Assembly: GCA_937899725.1 (NCBI GenBank)
Contig: CALCCA010000107.1
Location: forward strand, 1-41,930
Source: an uncultured Halomicronema sp.
GTDB taxonomy: Bacteria > Cyanobacteriota > Cyanobacteriia > Phormidesmidales > Phormidesmidaceae
Direction of reading: 5' to 3'
DNA: 41,930 bases
Positions 27,907-36,828 of this stretch are shown here, in pieces. Below the pieces are notes generated by a model, which did no database searches, was not told the DNA's origin, and saw only the letters and a list, made by a program, of their open reading frames with translations. The translations under genes were made by a program, and so were the position numbers. The first letter of the stretch is position 1. Every line of letters begins with the position of its first letter.

Positions 27907-28722
27907 TTGTTTTATTCCTCGGCCAATCTGCAGTATTTACTCATTAACGGGGCGATCGGTGTCGGCATTGCGGCTGACGCTGTCATTGCCACCATCGGCA
28001 GATTCAAACGATTTGAAACCATCCGAGATGCCTTGACCTGGGCGGCCGCGATCGGCTTCACCCATACAGTGTTTCCGATGATTGGGCTGATTGGGCTTTG
28101 GTATGCTGCTAGCTCCTTTCCCTCACTCAAGGCGGGCATTTATGGGGCGGGTTTTGTCGTGATGGTGTGGTTTATCAATGATGTCGTGCGCGACATTGCC
28201 GGGTTAGACAATGACGCGGATGCCGACGACGATGACGACGCCAACGACGACTTTTTCTACCGGTTCTTATCACAGCATTCGCGCTTTTGGGCGGCTGTCT
28301 GGGCCGTTTCGATCGATGCGCTGGTGACCGGGCCGGGCAAAACTGCCGCCACGGCGCAGTGGAGTCAAGCTCAAGTTTTAGGTAGCTTTCCGCTGGTGGG
28401 GTTCGTGGTGTTTGGCCTGGTGATGTTGAGTGCCTGGCCAGCCATTCTCCTGCGCCGCTACTGGCAAGCCAAAAAGTTTGACAACGCTGTTGGTTTGGCT
28501 CGGTTTACCGCGATCGGGTCGTGGGTCGAACTGAGCATCTTTATGTATTTCGCCTATTTGGCCATATCAGAGATGGTGCTGGCTCTCGGGGTGCAGCCGG
28601 TTACGAGCGAATTTTTGATTGCCGGCATCTTGGCGATGGTGACGATCGCGCTGCTGCTCATAACTTTGGGCCAACGCGTCTGGCAAACGCAATTGCAAGA
28701 AGCTCAAGACTTACTGCTTTGA
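27907..28722 (+). CDS. Polytopic membrane protein, possibly MntP/LysE-like
   Basis: A 271-residue protein with about six to seven membrane segments. Two halves look like an internal repeat: GIAADAVIATIG in the first segment and VSIDALVTGPGK near residue 140, each followed by a hydrophobic helix pair. That spacing, with an Asp in each first helix, recalls the MntP-type manganese efflux fold, but identity is too low for a firm call. Between the halves is a very acidic loop with about ten Asp in 16 residues (about 101-116), plausible for divalent metal binding. The start codon is TTG at 27907; no ATG lies near and the ribosome site is weak. Confidence 0.65.
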   Translation: MFYSSANLQYLLINGAIGVGIAADAVIATIGRFKRFETIRDALTWAAAIGFTHTVFPMIGLIGLWYAASSFPSLKAGIYGAGFVVMVWFINDVVRDIAGLDNDADADDDDDANDDFFYRFLSQHSRFWAAVWAVSIDALVTGPGKTAATAQWSQAQVLGSFPLVGFVVFGLVMLSAWPAILLRRYWQAKKFDNAVGLARFTAIGSWVELSIFMYFAYLAISEMVLALGVQPVTSEFLIAGILAMVTIALLLITLGQRVWQTQLQEAQDLLL

Positions 28723-28756
28723 GGCCATTCCTGGCCGCTACCAAGTGTCGCTCTGT

Positions 28757-29491
28757 TTACGGACGCTCAGTTTGCCAGGCGGGATGATTTAACAACGCGT
28801 CCATCACTCGGACGCCTCGGAGCTGATTGGTGAGGGGTAAATGGCCTGCCGGAGCTTGCAGATTCCAAATGAATTCACCCGGATAGCGAGCCCAAGTGTT
28901 GTCGTCTTTCCAGGCAATTTTGGGCCACAGCTTTTCCCAATTTTTGCCAACGCCGAGCCAAATTTCTCGCTGTTTAGAAAAGCCAAAGTTCCCAGCGGAA
29001 TAGGTGAGCCACAGCCGATCTAAAGTCTGCAAATCAACGACGGGAAAGATGTTGATCTCAGTGAAATAGAGCCATTTACGTTTGACGGCATTAGCCCCCG
29101 CGAGCTCGCACATCTTTTGTAGGGTGAGGCGATCAGCCTGTTCAAAGGCTTGAGCCATGAGGGCGGTCTGAATGTCGGTGTAGTCAACGGCGCAGGTAGC
29201 CGGTAGCGGCACCAGGCCCTGGGCGAAATGAGTGTGGAGAAAAGCGCTGACGTCCGGATCAGAGACTGGGTGCAGCAATTGCAGTGATCGCCCCGCTACC
29301 CACGCAGCGGCCGGTTGGTCCTTAATCTCAAGCAGATAGTCCATCATGATCTGATATCCGGCGGCACCTGCCTCTATGAGCTGGGGCAAGATGGCGAGCT
29401 GCTGCCTCAACGAAGCCTCTCGCAGTTGGCTTTTCAGCGATTCCAACAGTTCTAAAGAAGAGGGCGAATTGTCAGCGATAGAACTGCTCAT
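28757..29491 (-). CDS. gun4: GUN4 tetrapyrrole-binding protein
   Basis: A 244-residue GUN4 protein. Residues 1-90 form the helical bundle found in cyanobacterial Gun4, and about 100-240 are the GUN4 core, with FTEINIFPVVDLQTLDRLW, FSKQREIWLG and a segment ending LNHPAW. Gun4 binds protoporphyrin IX and Mg-protoporphyrin and stimulates magnesium chelatase, the first committed step of chlorophyll synthesis. Both parts and the length agree with genuine Gun4 (about 233 residues in Synechocystis) rather than the kinase-fused GUN4-domain proteins. It is monocistronic and divergent from icd. Confidence 0.92.
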   Translation of the reverse strand: MSSSIADNSPSSLELLESLKSQLREASLRQQLAILPQLIEAGAAGYQIMMDYLLEIKDQPAAAWVAGRSLQLLHPVSDPDVSAFLHTHFAQGLVPLPATCAVDYTDIQTALMAQAFEQADRLTLQKMCELAGANAVKRKWLYFTEINIFPVVDLQTLDRLWLTYSAGNFGFSKQREIWLGVGKNWEKLWPKIAWKDDNTWARYPGEFIWNLQAPAGHLPLTNQLRGVRVMDALLNHPAWQTERP

Positions 29492-30000
29492 GTTTGGTAA
29501 CTAAAATTCCCTACCCAAAGAATAACGTGCCGAAGCGGTGCCTGGGCAGGCAATGAGGGACTCTGTGCTCTATCCTGATCCTACAACTCAACCGTCGACT
29601 AAACCAAATCCATCGGTAAATCGGGCGTTGAGCGAGCCCGATTCTGAGCATCAGTTCGACCGCATCAGCGCTATGGCTAATCGGGAATGGTGGACTGGCG
29701 GTTTCCTGTCTCTGTAGAGGCATCGGATTTTTAGCCCGATACAGCACGGCCCGATGACAATGGTGAAACCCGCTCATGGCGGCAATGGGCGATCGCTACA
29801 GGCTGAGCCGGGTAAAACTATTCTCATAGCTGGAGAGAAACTGCTGGCCTATAATCTCCATGGTCGCTAGGTCAAGCGAAAAATCTATGACCCCAGGGAA
29901 GCACGGACACTTTTCCGTATTCGTCAGCACTGACAGATTTCGACGGCGGCTCACAATGTAAAGTGGACAACGTGTAACCCCTCATCCTTTTAGCCTAGCT
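29492..30000. other. Divergent gun4-icd intergenic region
   Basis: About 510 bp between gun4 (minus) and icd (plus). It contains a TATAAT at 29850-29855 in the icd direction. A minus-strand frame at 29511-29777 has no recognisable features and is not called. No tRNA or repeat was found. Confidence 0.5.
29850..29855 (+). promoter_or_regulatory. Perfect -10 element upstream of icd
   Basis: TATAAT lies 146 bp upstream of the icd start with no -35 hexamer 16-18 bp before it. Cyanobacterial icd is known to be activated by NtcA, whose sites (GTA-N8-TAC) replace the -35. The best upstream match, GTA at 29812-29814 with CTC eight bases later, is too degenerate to call. Confidence 0.35.
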
Positions 30001-31428
30001 ATGTACGAACGCATTACCCCCCCGACCGTTGGCGAAAAGATTACCTTCGCGGCGGGCGAGCCGGTGGTTCCTGATATGCCCATCATTCCTTTCATTCGGG
30101 GTGATGGTACCGGCGTTGATATTTGGCCAGCCGCGCAAAAAGTCTTTGATGCTGCCGTTGCCGCTGCCTACGGCGATCGCCGTCGCATTGTCTGGTTCAA
30201 GGTGTATGCAGGCGACGAAGCCTGCGAGCAGTACGGCCAGTACCAATATCTGCCGGAAGACACCCTGCAGGCTATCCGCGATTTTGGCATAGCGATCAAA
30301 GGGCCACTCACGACTCCCATTGGTGGCGGGATCCGTTCGTTGAACGTGGCGCTGAGGCAGATTAATGACTTGTATGCCTGTGTGCGCCCCTGCAAATATT
30401 ATTTGGGCACACCTTCACCTCACAAAAGCCCCGAAAAGCTCGACGTTATCGTCTATCGCGAGAACACCGAAGATATCTACCTGGGTATTGAGTGGAAGCA
30501 GGGTAACGAAATTGGCGATCGCCTCATCAAGCTACTGAATGAGGAATTGATTCCCGCCACGCCCGAACATGGCAATAAAAAAATTCGTCTTGATTCCGGC
30601 ATCGGCATTAAGCCCATCAGCAAATCGGGTACCCAGCGTTTGGTGCGCCGCGCCATCAAGCACGCCTTGCGCTTGCCCCCCGAAAAGCAGCAGGTGACCC
30701 TGGTGCACAAGGGCAACATTATGAAATATACCGAGGGCGCCTTTCGCGACTGGGGATATGAGCTAGCAACTTTGGAGTTTCGCGATGAGTGCGTGACGGA
30801 GCGGGAATCTTGGGTGCTCAGCAACAAAGAGGCCAACCCCGACATCTCGGTGGAAGACAACGCGCGCAAGATTGAGCCAGGCTACGACGCCCTGACGGCA
30901 GACAAGCAGGCGGAAGCCCAGCAGGAAGTTGAAGCGATTTTAGCGGCCATTTGGGCAACCCACGGCAGTGGCCAGTGGAAAGACAAGATTATGGTGAACG
31001 ATCGCATTGCCGATAGTATTTTTCAGCAAATTCAAACGCGCCCCGATGAGTATTCCATCCTGGCGACGATGAATCTGAATGGCGACTATCTATCGGATGC
31101 GGCGGCGGCGATCGTCGGCGGTCTGGGCATGGGGCCAGGCGCCAACATTGGCGATACCTGCGCGATCTTTGAGGCCACCCACGGTACTGCTCCCAAACAT
31201 GCGGGTCTTGATCGCATCAACCCTGGCTCGGTCATCTTATCGGGGGTGATGATGCTGGAATATATGGGTTGGCAAGAAGCTGCTGACCTGATCAAAACGG
31301 GGCTGGGGGCGGCGATCTCTAACCGCGAGGTCACCTATGACCTGGCTCGCATGATGGAGCCTAAGGTCGAGCCGCCGCTGAAGTGTTCTAAGTTTGCTCA
31401 GGCAATTATTGATCACTTTCACGATTAA
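30001..31428 (+). CDS. icd: NADP-dependent isocitrate dehydrogenase
   Basis: A 475-residue isocitrate dehydrogenase (isocitrate + NADP+ to 2-oxoglutarate + CO2 + NADPH). Recognisable are [14 protein letters not shown], the substrate loop [19 protein letters not shown] with the phosphorylatable-type Ser, [14 protein letters not shown], and the metal-site signature [20 protein letters not shown]. It is longer than the 416-residue E. coli enzyme because of an insertion around residues 290-330, as in other cyanobacteria. It supplies 2-oxoglutarate for nitrogen assimilation. A strong hairpin follows immediately. Confidence 0.96.
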   Translation: MYERITPPTVGEKITFAAGEPVVPDMPIIPFIRGDGTGVDIWPAAQKVFDAAVAAAYGDRRRIVWFKVYAGDEACEQYGQYQYLPEDTLQAIRDFGIAIKGPLTTPIGGGIRSLNVALRQINDLYACVRPCKYYLGTPSPHKSPEKLDVIVYRENTEDIYLGIEWKQGNEIGDRLIKLLNEELIPATPEHGNKKIRLDSGIGIKPISKSGTQRLVRRAIKHALRLPPEKQQVTLVHKGNIMKYTEGAFRDWGYELATLEFRDECVTERESWVLSNKEANPDISVEDNARKIEPGYDALTADKQAEAQQEVEAILAAIWATHGSGQWKDKIMVNDRIADSIFQQIQTRPDEYSILATMNLNGDYLSDAAAAIVGGLGMGPGANIGDTCAIFEATHGTAPKHAGLDRINPGSVILSGVMMLEYMGWQEAADLIKTGLGAAISNREVTYDLARMMEPKVEPPLKCSKFAQAIIDHFHD

Positions 31429-31431
31429 GCA

Positions 31432-31459
31432 GGTGCTCAAAAACAGCTTCTTGAGCACC
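31432..31459 (+). terminator. Hairpin terminator downstream of icd
   Basis: GGTGCTCAA at 31432-31440 pairs perfectly with TTGAGCACC at 31451-31459 (9 bp, 10-nt loop), four bases after the icd stop. The following sequence is AGGGTTTAACC, with little T-run. The position and stem support a transcript 3' end, possibly Rho-independent but weak. Confidence 0.5.
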
Positions 31460-31720
31460 AGGGTTTAACCCCGCTGAAAGCTTGTCGTAAACATCGGTTG
31501 CCGAGAGCAGGGGTTTAGGCGAAAAGTCCTGAACTCAGGGATGTTTACCGATTGTTCAGGGCGAGCCTGGCCCACAAGAGAAATGAGGTCTGCTAATTGA
31601 CTGGTTTTGAGCATGATTTCGCCCCAAAATTAAATTGCCTCAACCCCAAAACCGGTAATTAGCTTCTAACATAGCGATTGTAGAAAGACTCGTTACGTTT
31701 CTCTGTAGGAATGAGGCTTC

Positions 31721-32785
31721 ATGAATCGATTTGTTCGGTGGTTGGCGGTATTGACTGGGCTGGGCATGGTGAGTCTTGGGGCCGCAGGCTGTATTCCCGG
31801 TATTCCCAAAAGCTCAGATAACACCGACGACGAGGCCTTTGAATTTCGATATGTAGACGGTGACGAAGACAGCGAAAACTATTTACTACAACTGCGCATC
31901 AACGGCCCGATTCTCAATACGCCTTCGAACGGCGGTTTTTTTGGCCTCGATTCGGGTGTGACCTATGCCTACCAGCTACAGAGCCTGCTAGAAGAAGTGG
32001 CCGAGGACGATCGCATTGAGGGCCTATTTCTCCGAGTTTCCACACCGGGCGGGACGGTGGTCGGGTCCAATGTCATTTATGAAGCCTTAGTCGACTACAA
32101 AGAAACGACAGACAATCCCATCTATGTCTACATCGAAGGGATCTCGGCTTCGGGGGGCGTTTGGTCGATGGTGGCCGCCGACAAGATTTTTGCCGCTCCC
32201 GGTAGCATCATCGGCAGCATCGGTGTCATTGGCCCAACGCTGGTCTTTTTCAACAATCCGGTCGCGCTGGATGGCGGTTTGCTTGGGGGTGGCGTCACTA
32301 CCCAAGACGGCATTCAACAGTTTGTGGTGTCCGCGGGTAAGGGCAAAGACCTGGGCAACCCCTTTCGTCAGCCGACTGAAGAAGAACTCTCGATCCTACA
32401 AACCAACATCAACAACGAATACGATAACTTTGTCACCCACATCGCCAGCACCCGCGATATCTCAGAACAAACGCTGCGCAATGAGATGGGGGCTTATATT
32501 TTTGGCACTGATCTGGCTCAGCAATACAATTTAATTGACGAAACGAGTGGCCGCCCCGAAGCGATCGCGGCATTAGCTGACGCCTTAGAACTGGAAGACG
32601 ATTATCAGCTCGTGCAAATTGGGTTTGATCAGCCTAGCCTGCTAGAAGTTTTATTGGGTCAAACGCCGCTGGAATTTAGCTATGAGCAGCAACAGGAGCT
32701 CATTCAAACCGATTTGTGTGCCCTCACCAACTATAATTTCTTAGCCTATTACGGCGATTTGTCGTCTCTGTGTCCGCAGCCTTAA
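31721..32785 (+). CDS. S49-family signal peptide peptidase-like protease (SppA-like), possible lipoprotein
   Basis: A 354-residue protease of family S49. The nucleophile is Ser144 in EGISASGGVW and the candidate general-base Lys is Lys209 in GKGKDLGNPFR, which match the Ser-Lys dyad of short SppA enzymes. The N-terminus MNRFVRWLAVLTGLG...GAAGC resembles a lipoprotein signal with Cys24 as the lipidation site, although Ala at -3 is not ideal. A membrane-anchored helix is the alternative. An acidic linker follows at 31-52. S49 enzymes degrade cleaved signal peptides; cyanobacterial members also act on thylakoid proteins. GAGG lies at the right distance from the ATG. Confidence 0.85.
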   Translation: MNRFVRWLAVLTGLGMVSLGAAGCIPGIPKSSDNTDDEAFEFRYVDGDEDSENYLLQLRINGPILNTPSNGGFFGLDSGVTYAYQLQSLLEEVAEDDRIEGLFLRVSTPGGTVVGSNVIYEALVDYKETTDNPIYVYIEGISASGGVWSMVAADKIFAAPGSIIGSIGVIGPTLVFFNNPVALDGGLLGGGVTTQDGIQQFVVSAGKGKDLGNPFRQPTEEELSILQTNINNEYDNFVTHIASTRDISEQTLRNEMGAYIFGTDLAQQYNLIDETSGRPEAIAALADALELEDDYQLVQIGFDQPSLLEVLLGQTPLEFSYEQQQELIQTDLCALTNYNFLAYYGDLSSLCPQP

Positions 32786-32973
32786 AGCTCTCTAACCCAA
32801 GCGTTGATGATTGGTGATGTGCTCTCATGCACCATCAGTTCCGTGCATTGTTTGCGCATCAGTCGAGATCACAAGGAGAGCTTGCCGTCCCCTGGTCTCC
32901 GACAAGATGGTCAGAGCTTTGCAGCCGCAGGGCTGCCGGGTTGAATTTTCTTGCTACACTATCACCAACACTC

Positions 32974-32993
32974 ATTTCAATCCATATTGATAT
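32974..32993. promoter_or_regulatory. Candidate ArsR operator upstream of arsR
   Basis: The inverted repeat ATTTCAA-N6-TTGATAT (six of seven arm positions pair) ends five bases before the arsR ATG. A TCAA-N6-TTGA core is present. It also overlaps a perfect 10-bp palindrome TTGATATCAA at 32987-32996. The same core recurs over the acr3 promoter. Autoregulation by ArsR is inferred. Confidence 0.55.
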
Positions 32994-32997
32994 CAAG

Positions 32998-33330
32998 ATG
33001 CAAAAAGCTCTGGACACTACCGTCTTTGATGTCGTTTCAGTCTTAAAGGCTCTGGCGGAGCCGCTGCGGGTTGAGGTGATTGAACTATTGAAAGAGCAAG
33101 AGTTGTGTGTCTGTGACCTGTGCGATCGCCTCAATGTCTCGCAGTCAAAGCTATCGTTTCATCTCAAAACTCTCAAAAATGCCGGCATCGTACGCTCTCG
33201 GCAACAGGGTAAGTGGATTTACTATCGGCTGAATCTATCTCAGCTAGTGGAGTTAGAACAGTACCTCGCTGAGTTTCGCCGCTATAGCCCGCAGCTGCCG
33301 ACTCGGGTCTGTGAAGCCAGCGAGCTGTGA
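32998..33330 (+). CDS. arsR: Arsenic-responsive repressor ArsR
   Basis: A 110-residue winged-helix repressor of the ArsR/SmtB family. The metal-binding helix contains LCVCDLC with Cys37, Cys39 and Cys42, the type I As(III)/Sb(III) site of E. coli ArsR. The recognition helix is VSQSKLSFHLKTLKNAG and the wing is VRSRQQGKWIYYRL. I placed the start at ATG 32998 by family length; the frame is open to 32827 but that extension is not conserved-looking. It is the only regulator of the arsenic locus and has a matching operator next to its own start. Confidence 0.92.
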   Translation: MQKALDTTVFDVVSVLKALAEPLRVEVIELLKEQELCVCDLCDRLNVSQSKLSFHLKTLKNAGIVRSRQQGKWIYYRLNLSQLVELEQYLAEFRRYSPQLPTRVCEASEL

Positions 33331-33820
33331 AACTTGGCCGCGTCTAACGTCCTTCTTACTCGTGTTTTCGAGCCGTACACTGTCGCTTCGCCGACTCTTT
33401 TTGTGCGTATCCATTAATCCCAATTCGTGATGAGCGGACTCTCGATATCGTCTGCGCCATGCCGAGGCAACTCATGCACAGAGGACAGACTGGTCGTTTG
33501 GCGGCAGAGCATCGACATGGCCTCGCGACCGATCGCCTCGTCTTGATTGACAGAACTTTAATGAATCAATTATGGTTGAAATGAATTGAGGTCGGCAACC
33601 ATGTTGGGCTCTGTTGAGTGGGTGCCAAGTCATTGATTTGGCCTGCTGCGATTGGTTTACGCAGTTCTTAAAGCCGATTTCATGCGTTCTTAAGCACTGT
33701 GTGGCAACAGTTGAGATTGAACCGACCGATCATCTGGCGACCGTTCTCCCGCCGCTCTTTTGCTCATTTCTGCTGGCTTATGGCTTCTCGCTTCACCGTA
33801 CCCTCACCCTTAGGAAGACT
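33331..33820. other. arsR-acr3 intergenic region with promoter and long leader
   Basis: About 490 bp. The acr3 promoter and operator lie at 33547-33579. Downstream of it is a leader of about 235 nt before the acr3 ATG. A short frame begins at ATG 33601 and ends after 11 codons. The acr3 frame is open back to TTG 33614, but those 69 residues do not resemble Acr3. Between 33331 and 33546 I see nothing recognisable. Confidence 0.5.
33547..33579 (+). promoter_or_regulatory. acr3 promoter with overlapping ArsR-type operator
   Basis: A perfect -35 TTGACA (33547-33552) and a -10 TATGGT (33571-33576) are 18 bp apart. The inverted repeat TCAA-N6-TTGA at 33566-33579 covers the -10 element; its right side TTGAAAT is the exact complement of the left arm ATTTCAA found in front of arsR. 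ArsR bound here would block RNA polymerase. Binding is inferred from the shared pattern. Confidence 0.6.
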
Positions 33821-34972
33821 ATGTCATCTGGTTCCAATACCCGTGCTGAATCGTTTCAGGCGGGCGGACAGCTAAGCTTTTTTGAAAGGTATCTGACCGT
33901 TTGGGTCGCTCTGTGCATCGTGGGCGGCATCCTGCTGGGCCGATTGTTTCCGGGCGTTGCCGTTGCGCTGGATGCGATGAGCCTCTATCAGATTTCAATT
34001 CCTATCGCAGTCTGCCTGTTTTTCATGATGTATCCCATCATGGTGAAAATTGACTTTTCCCAAGCGAAGCGGGCTGCACAGGCCCCGAAGCCAGTCATGC
34101 TCACGCTCGTGGTGAACTGGTTAATTAAGCCCTTTACGATGGTGGCGTTTTCCCAATTTTTTCTGGGCTGGCTATTTCGCCCTTTGTTATCCGGTACGGA
34201 GATGATTCGCGGCACCGAAGTGGCGCTGGCTGACTCGTATATTGCGGGCACCATTCTGCTGGGGATTGCCCCCTGCACGGCGATGGTCTTGATGTGGGGC
34301 TACCTGTCCTTTAGCAACCAGGGACACACGTTGGTGATGGTGGCGATCAACTCGCTAGCCATGCTGTTTCTCTATGCGCCGCTGGGGCGTTGGCTGCTGG
34401 CCGCGAACAACCTGGCCGTGCCCTGGGAGACGATTGTGCTATCGGTACTGGTATATGTGGGCCTACCGCTGCTGGCGGGCGCAATTTCGCGAACGTGGAT
34501 TTTGCGCCACAAGGGCCGCGCTTGGTTCAACGACGTATTTTTGAAGTATCTCAGCCCGATTTCGATCGCCGCCCTGTTGACCACGCTGGTGCTGTTGTTT
34601 GCCTTCAAAGGCGATCTGATTGTGCGCAGTCCGCTACATATTCTGCTGATTGCGGTGCCGCTGTTGCTTCAGACCAATTTCATTTTCCTCATCACCTATG
34701 TGGCAGCTCAAAAAATGGGGATGTTTTACGAAGACTCGGCTCCAGCGGCATTGATTGGGGCGAGTAATCACTTTGAGGTGGCGATCGCCACGGCAGTTAC
34801 CCTGTTTGGCCTCAACTCGGGCGCGGCCTTAGCCACTGTGGTCGGGGTGCTAATTGAAGTGCCGCTGATGCTGATGCTGGTAGAGGTCTGCAAAAAGACA
34901 GCGTTTTGGTTCCCCCGTGAGCCCGAAAAAGCAACGTTGCCCGATCCTCGTTGTGCTCGTCCCCTCGGGTAA
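33821..34972 (+). CDS. acr3: Arsenite efflux transporter Acr3
   Basis: A 383-residue Acr3-family arsenite permease with about ten membrane helices. The As(III)-binding Cys152 is in [13 protein letters not shown] and the conserved Glu319 is in [14 protein letters not shown]; both are needed for transport in the family. The start is ATG 33821 with an AGGAAG ribosome site. The protein exports As(III), produced here by the ArsC downstream, from the cytosol. The stop is five bases before the methyltransferase-ArsC frame, so the two are cotranscribed. Confidence 0.93.
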   Translation: MSSGSNTRAESFQAGGQLSFFERYLTVWVALCIVGGILLGRLFPGVAVALDAMSLYQISIPIAVCLFFMMYPIMVKIDFSQAKRAAQAPKPVMLTLVVNWLIKPFTMVAFSQFFLGWLFRPLLSGTEMIRGTEVALADSYIAGTILLGIAPCTAMVLMWGYLSFSNQGHTLVMVAINSLAMLFLYAPLGRWLLAANNLAVPWETIVLSVLVYVGLPLLAGAISRTWILRHKGRAWFNDVFLKYLSPISIAALLTTLVLLFAFKGDLIVRSPLHILLIAVPLLLQTNFIFLITYVAAQKMGMFYEDSAPAALIGASNHFEVAIATAVTLFGLNSGAALATVVGVLIEVPLMLMLVEVCKKTAFWFPREPEKATLPDPRCARPLG

Positions 34973-34977
34973 GCCCG

Positions 34978-36021
34978 ATGGAAACCCTGGTGCAGCAGCA
35001 GTACGATCGCCTCGCTCCGATTTACGATCAGCGCTGGCAGTTCTACATCACAAATACCCTGTCGTTTTTAATCGGGTGGGCCGGGATTGCCCCTGAGGAT
35101 AAGGTTCTGGATGTCGCTTGTGGCACCGGTGAGCTAGAACGCCGACTCACGGCCCAGCATCCTCAGCAAACCATCGTCGGCGTGGATCTTTCGGCGCAGA
35201 TGCTGGCGATCGCACAGCCAAAATGTGCTGATTATCCCCACGTCAGCTTTCAGCCAGCGTCGGCCTCAGCGTTGCCCTGGCAGCAACCGCAGTTTGATGT
35301 GGTGGTCTGCGCTAACGCCTTTCACTACTTTGATGCGCCTGATGCGGTTTTAGGAGAAATGCAGCGGGTGCTGCAGGCCAACGGTCGGGTGCTCCTGTTA
35401 GATTGGTGCCGCGATTTTATGGTCTGTCGATTGTGTGACTGGGGGCTGGGCTGGTTTGATCCGGCGCACAAGCGCTGTTACACCGAGGCCGAACTGCACA
35501 AATTGTTGGTCACAGCAGGGTACAGCATCCAGCGATCGCAGCGAGTTCGCTTTGGCTTGATTTGGGGCTTGATGGCTGTCGAAGCCGTCATTGATGACAG
35601 CAAGAACAAAACTATTACCCGGAGAAATTGCATGAAACGAGTTATGTTTGTCTGCAAGAAAAACTCTTCGCGCTCTCAAATGGCGGAAGGCTTTGCCAAG
35701 ACTTTAGGGGCTGGCAAGATTACCGTCACCAGTTCTGGTTTAGAAGCCAGTCAGGTGCGGCCCGAGGCGATCGCCACCATGAAAGACATTGGCATCGATA
35801 TTAGCGACCAGACCTCCAATGCCCTCAGTGAATTCAATCCAGAAGATTTTGATGCCGTGATTTCGCTCTGTGGCTGTGGCGTCAACCTGCCCCCCGAGTG
35901 GCTCACTCGCGAACACTTTGATGACTGGCAGTTAGACGACCCAGCAGAACAGCCAGCAATCTTTCCTCGGGTACGGGACGAGGTGAAGGAGCGAGTAGAG
36001 ACGCTAATCAACCAACTCTAG
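34978..36021 (+). CDS. Fused SAM methyltransferase - arsenate reductase (ArsC)
   Basis: A single open frame of 347 residues. Residues 1-205 are a class I SAM-dependent methyltransferase with motif I VLDVACGTG at 43-51, GVDLS and VVVCANAFHYF. From Met219 a complete ArsC of 129 residues follows. It has Cys226 in the CKKNSSR phosphatase-like loop, and the Cys pair of SLCGCG at ArsC positions 80 and 82, matching the thioredoxin/glutaredoxin-linked arsenate reductase of Synechocystis. The linker is about 14 residues with no stop. A CGGAGA site sits at the right distance before the ArsC ATG (35632), so free ArsC could also be made. ATG 34978 is chosen; the frame is open to TTG 34951. The methyltransferase substrate is unknown; methylation of As(III) is a hypothesis. 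Confidence 0.85.
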   Translation: METLVQQQYDRLAPIYDQRWQFYITNTLSFLIGWAGIAPEDKVLDVACGTGELERRLTAQHPQQTIVGVDLSAQMLAIAQPKCADYPHVSFQPASASALPWQQPQFDVVVCANAFHYFDAPDAVLGEMQRVLQANGRVLLLDWCRDFMVCRLCDWGLGWFDPAHKRCYTEAELHKLLVTAGYSIQRSQRVRFGLIWGLMAVEAVIDDSKNKTITRRNCMKRVMFVCKKNSSRSQMAEGFAKTLGAGKITVTSSGLEASQVRPEAIATMKDIGIDISDQTSNALSEFNPEDFDAVISLCGCGVNLPPEWLTREHFDDWQLDDPAEQPAIFPRVRDEVKERVETLINQL

Positions 36022-36094
36022 TCGGTAGAAGCCGAGTCGACTGCGGCATGAGTTGCCAGTCCTGATTTCGGGCGGGGGCAAATCATACGGAGAG

Positions 36095-36755
36095 TCAGTA
36101 CAGCCACTCTTCCAAGCCATTGAGCAGCAATTCGAGGCCAAACTCAAAGTCATGGAGCCCGTCATAACGCCCCGCCCTGACGTGATGGGTGAGCTGATTG
36201 AGGTAGGGGTATTGCTTTGGGGGAATCATCGCCACATAGTCCCTAGCAACAGTGGCATATTCCGCCGCTTCAAAGGGAAAGTTCAACGCTTGTAAGGTAA
36301 AGCCATAAATGTGGCTGTCGATCGCATTCCACACACGATCGGCCTGCTCAAAGGAAAAGCCTGCTTCGACCAAACAGCCCAAGGTGGCATCTACATAGCG
36401 CAAGGTAGCTGGCCCCACATTCACCCGCGATACGATCGCCAACGTCGCCCAAGGATGACGCAACAGCATGGTATGCGCCGCGATCGCCCGTTGCCGCATA
36501 GCAGCTTTCCAGTCAGCCTCGGGTAGGGTAGCGCGATCTCACCCACCACCAAATCGACCAAGCCAGCCAAAATATCTTCTTTATTGGCCACGTGGTTATA
36601 CAACGACATCGCCTTGACCCCTAACTTTTGGGCTAGCTGCCGCATCGACAAGGCTTCGAGTCCCGCTTCACCACCAGCTGCAGCGCCGTTTGCAATATTC
36701 GCTCCCGACTCAGCGGCACTTGAGGGATGGGTTCTGAAGGCGGGGTCTGAGCCAT
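36095..36755 (-). pseudogene. TetR/AcrR-family regulator broken by two frameshifts
   Basis: Three fragments in different frames join into a typical TetR protein. The first runs from ATG 36755 (LSRERILQTALQLV). After about 36670 a base is missing and the frame changes to EAGLEALSMRQLAQKLGVK and the HTH SLYNHVANKED. After about 36521 another base is missing and the frame changes to EADWKAAMRQRAIAAHTMLL and the ligand-binding domain, ending at 36095. Each break is restored by adding one base. The reconstructed protein would be about 219 residues. It is divergent from the MDR gene at 36904, which it presumably regulated. Sequencing error cannot be excluded. Confidence 0.8.
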
Positions 36756-36828
36756 CTCAATCTTTCTTCATCAGTGGACAAGGCCGAAGCCAAGGGTTTG
36801 CACGATCGCGCTGCTCTTCATCTTGACA

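Noticed and set aside
29511-29777. Minus-strand 88-codon frame in the gun4-icd gap
   Set aside because: No motif, no ribosome site, and unusual composition; likely chance.
29812-29825. NtcA-like site GTA-N8-CTC upstream of icd
   Set aside because: The second half has two mismatches to TAC, so it is too degenerate to call.
33614-33820. N-terminal extension of Acr3 from TTG 33614
   Set aside because: The extra 69 residues do not resemble Acr3, while ATG 33821 has a good AGGAAG site and gives the normal length.
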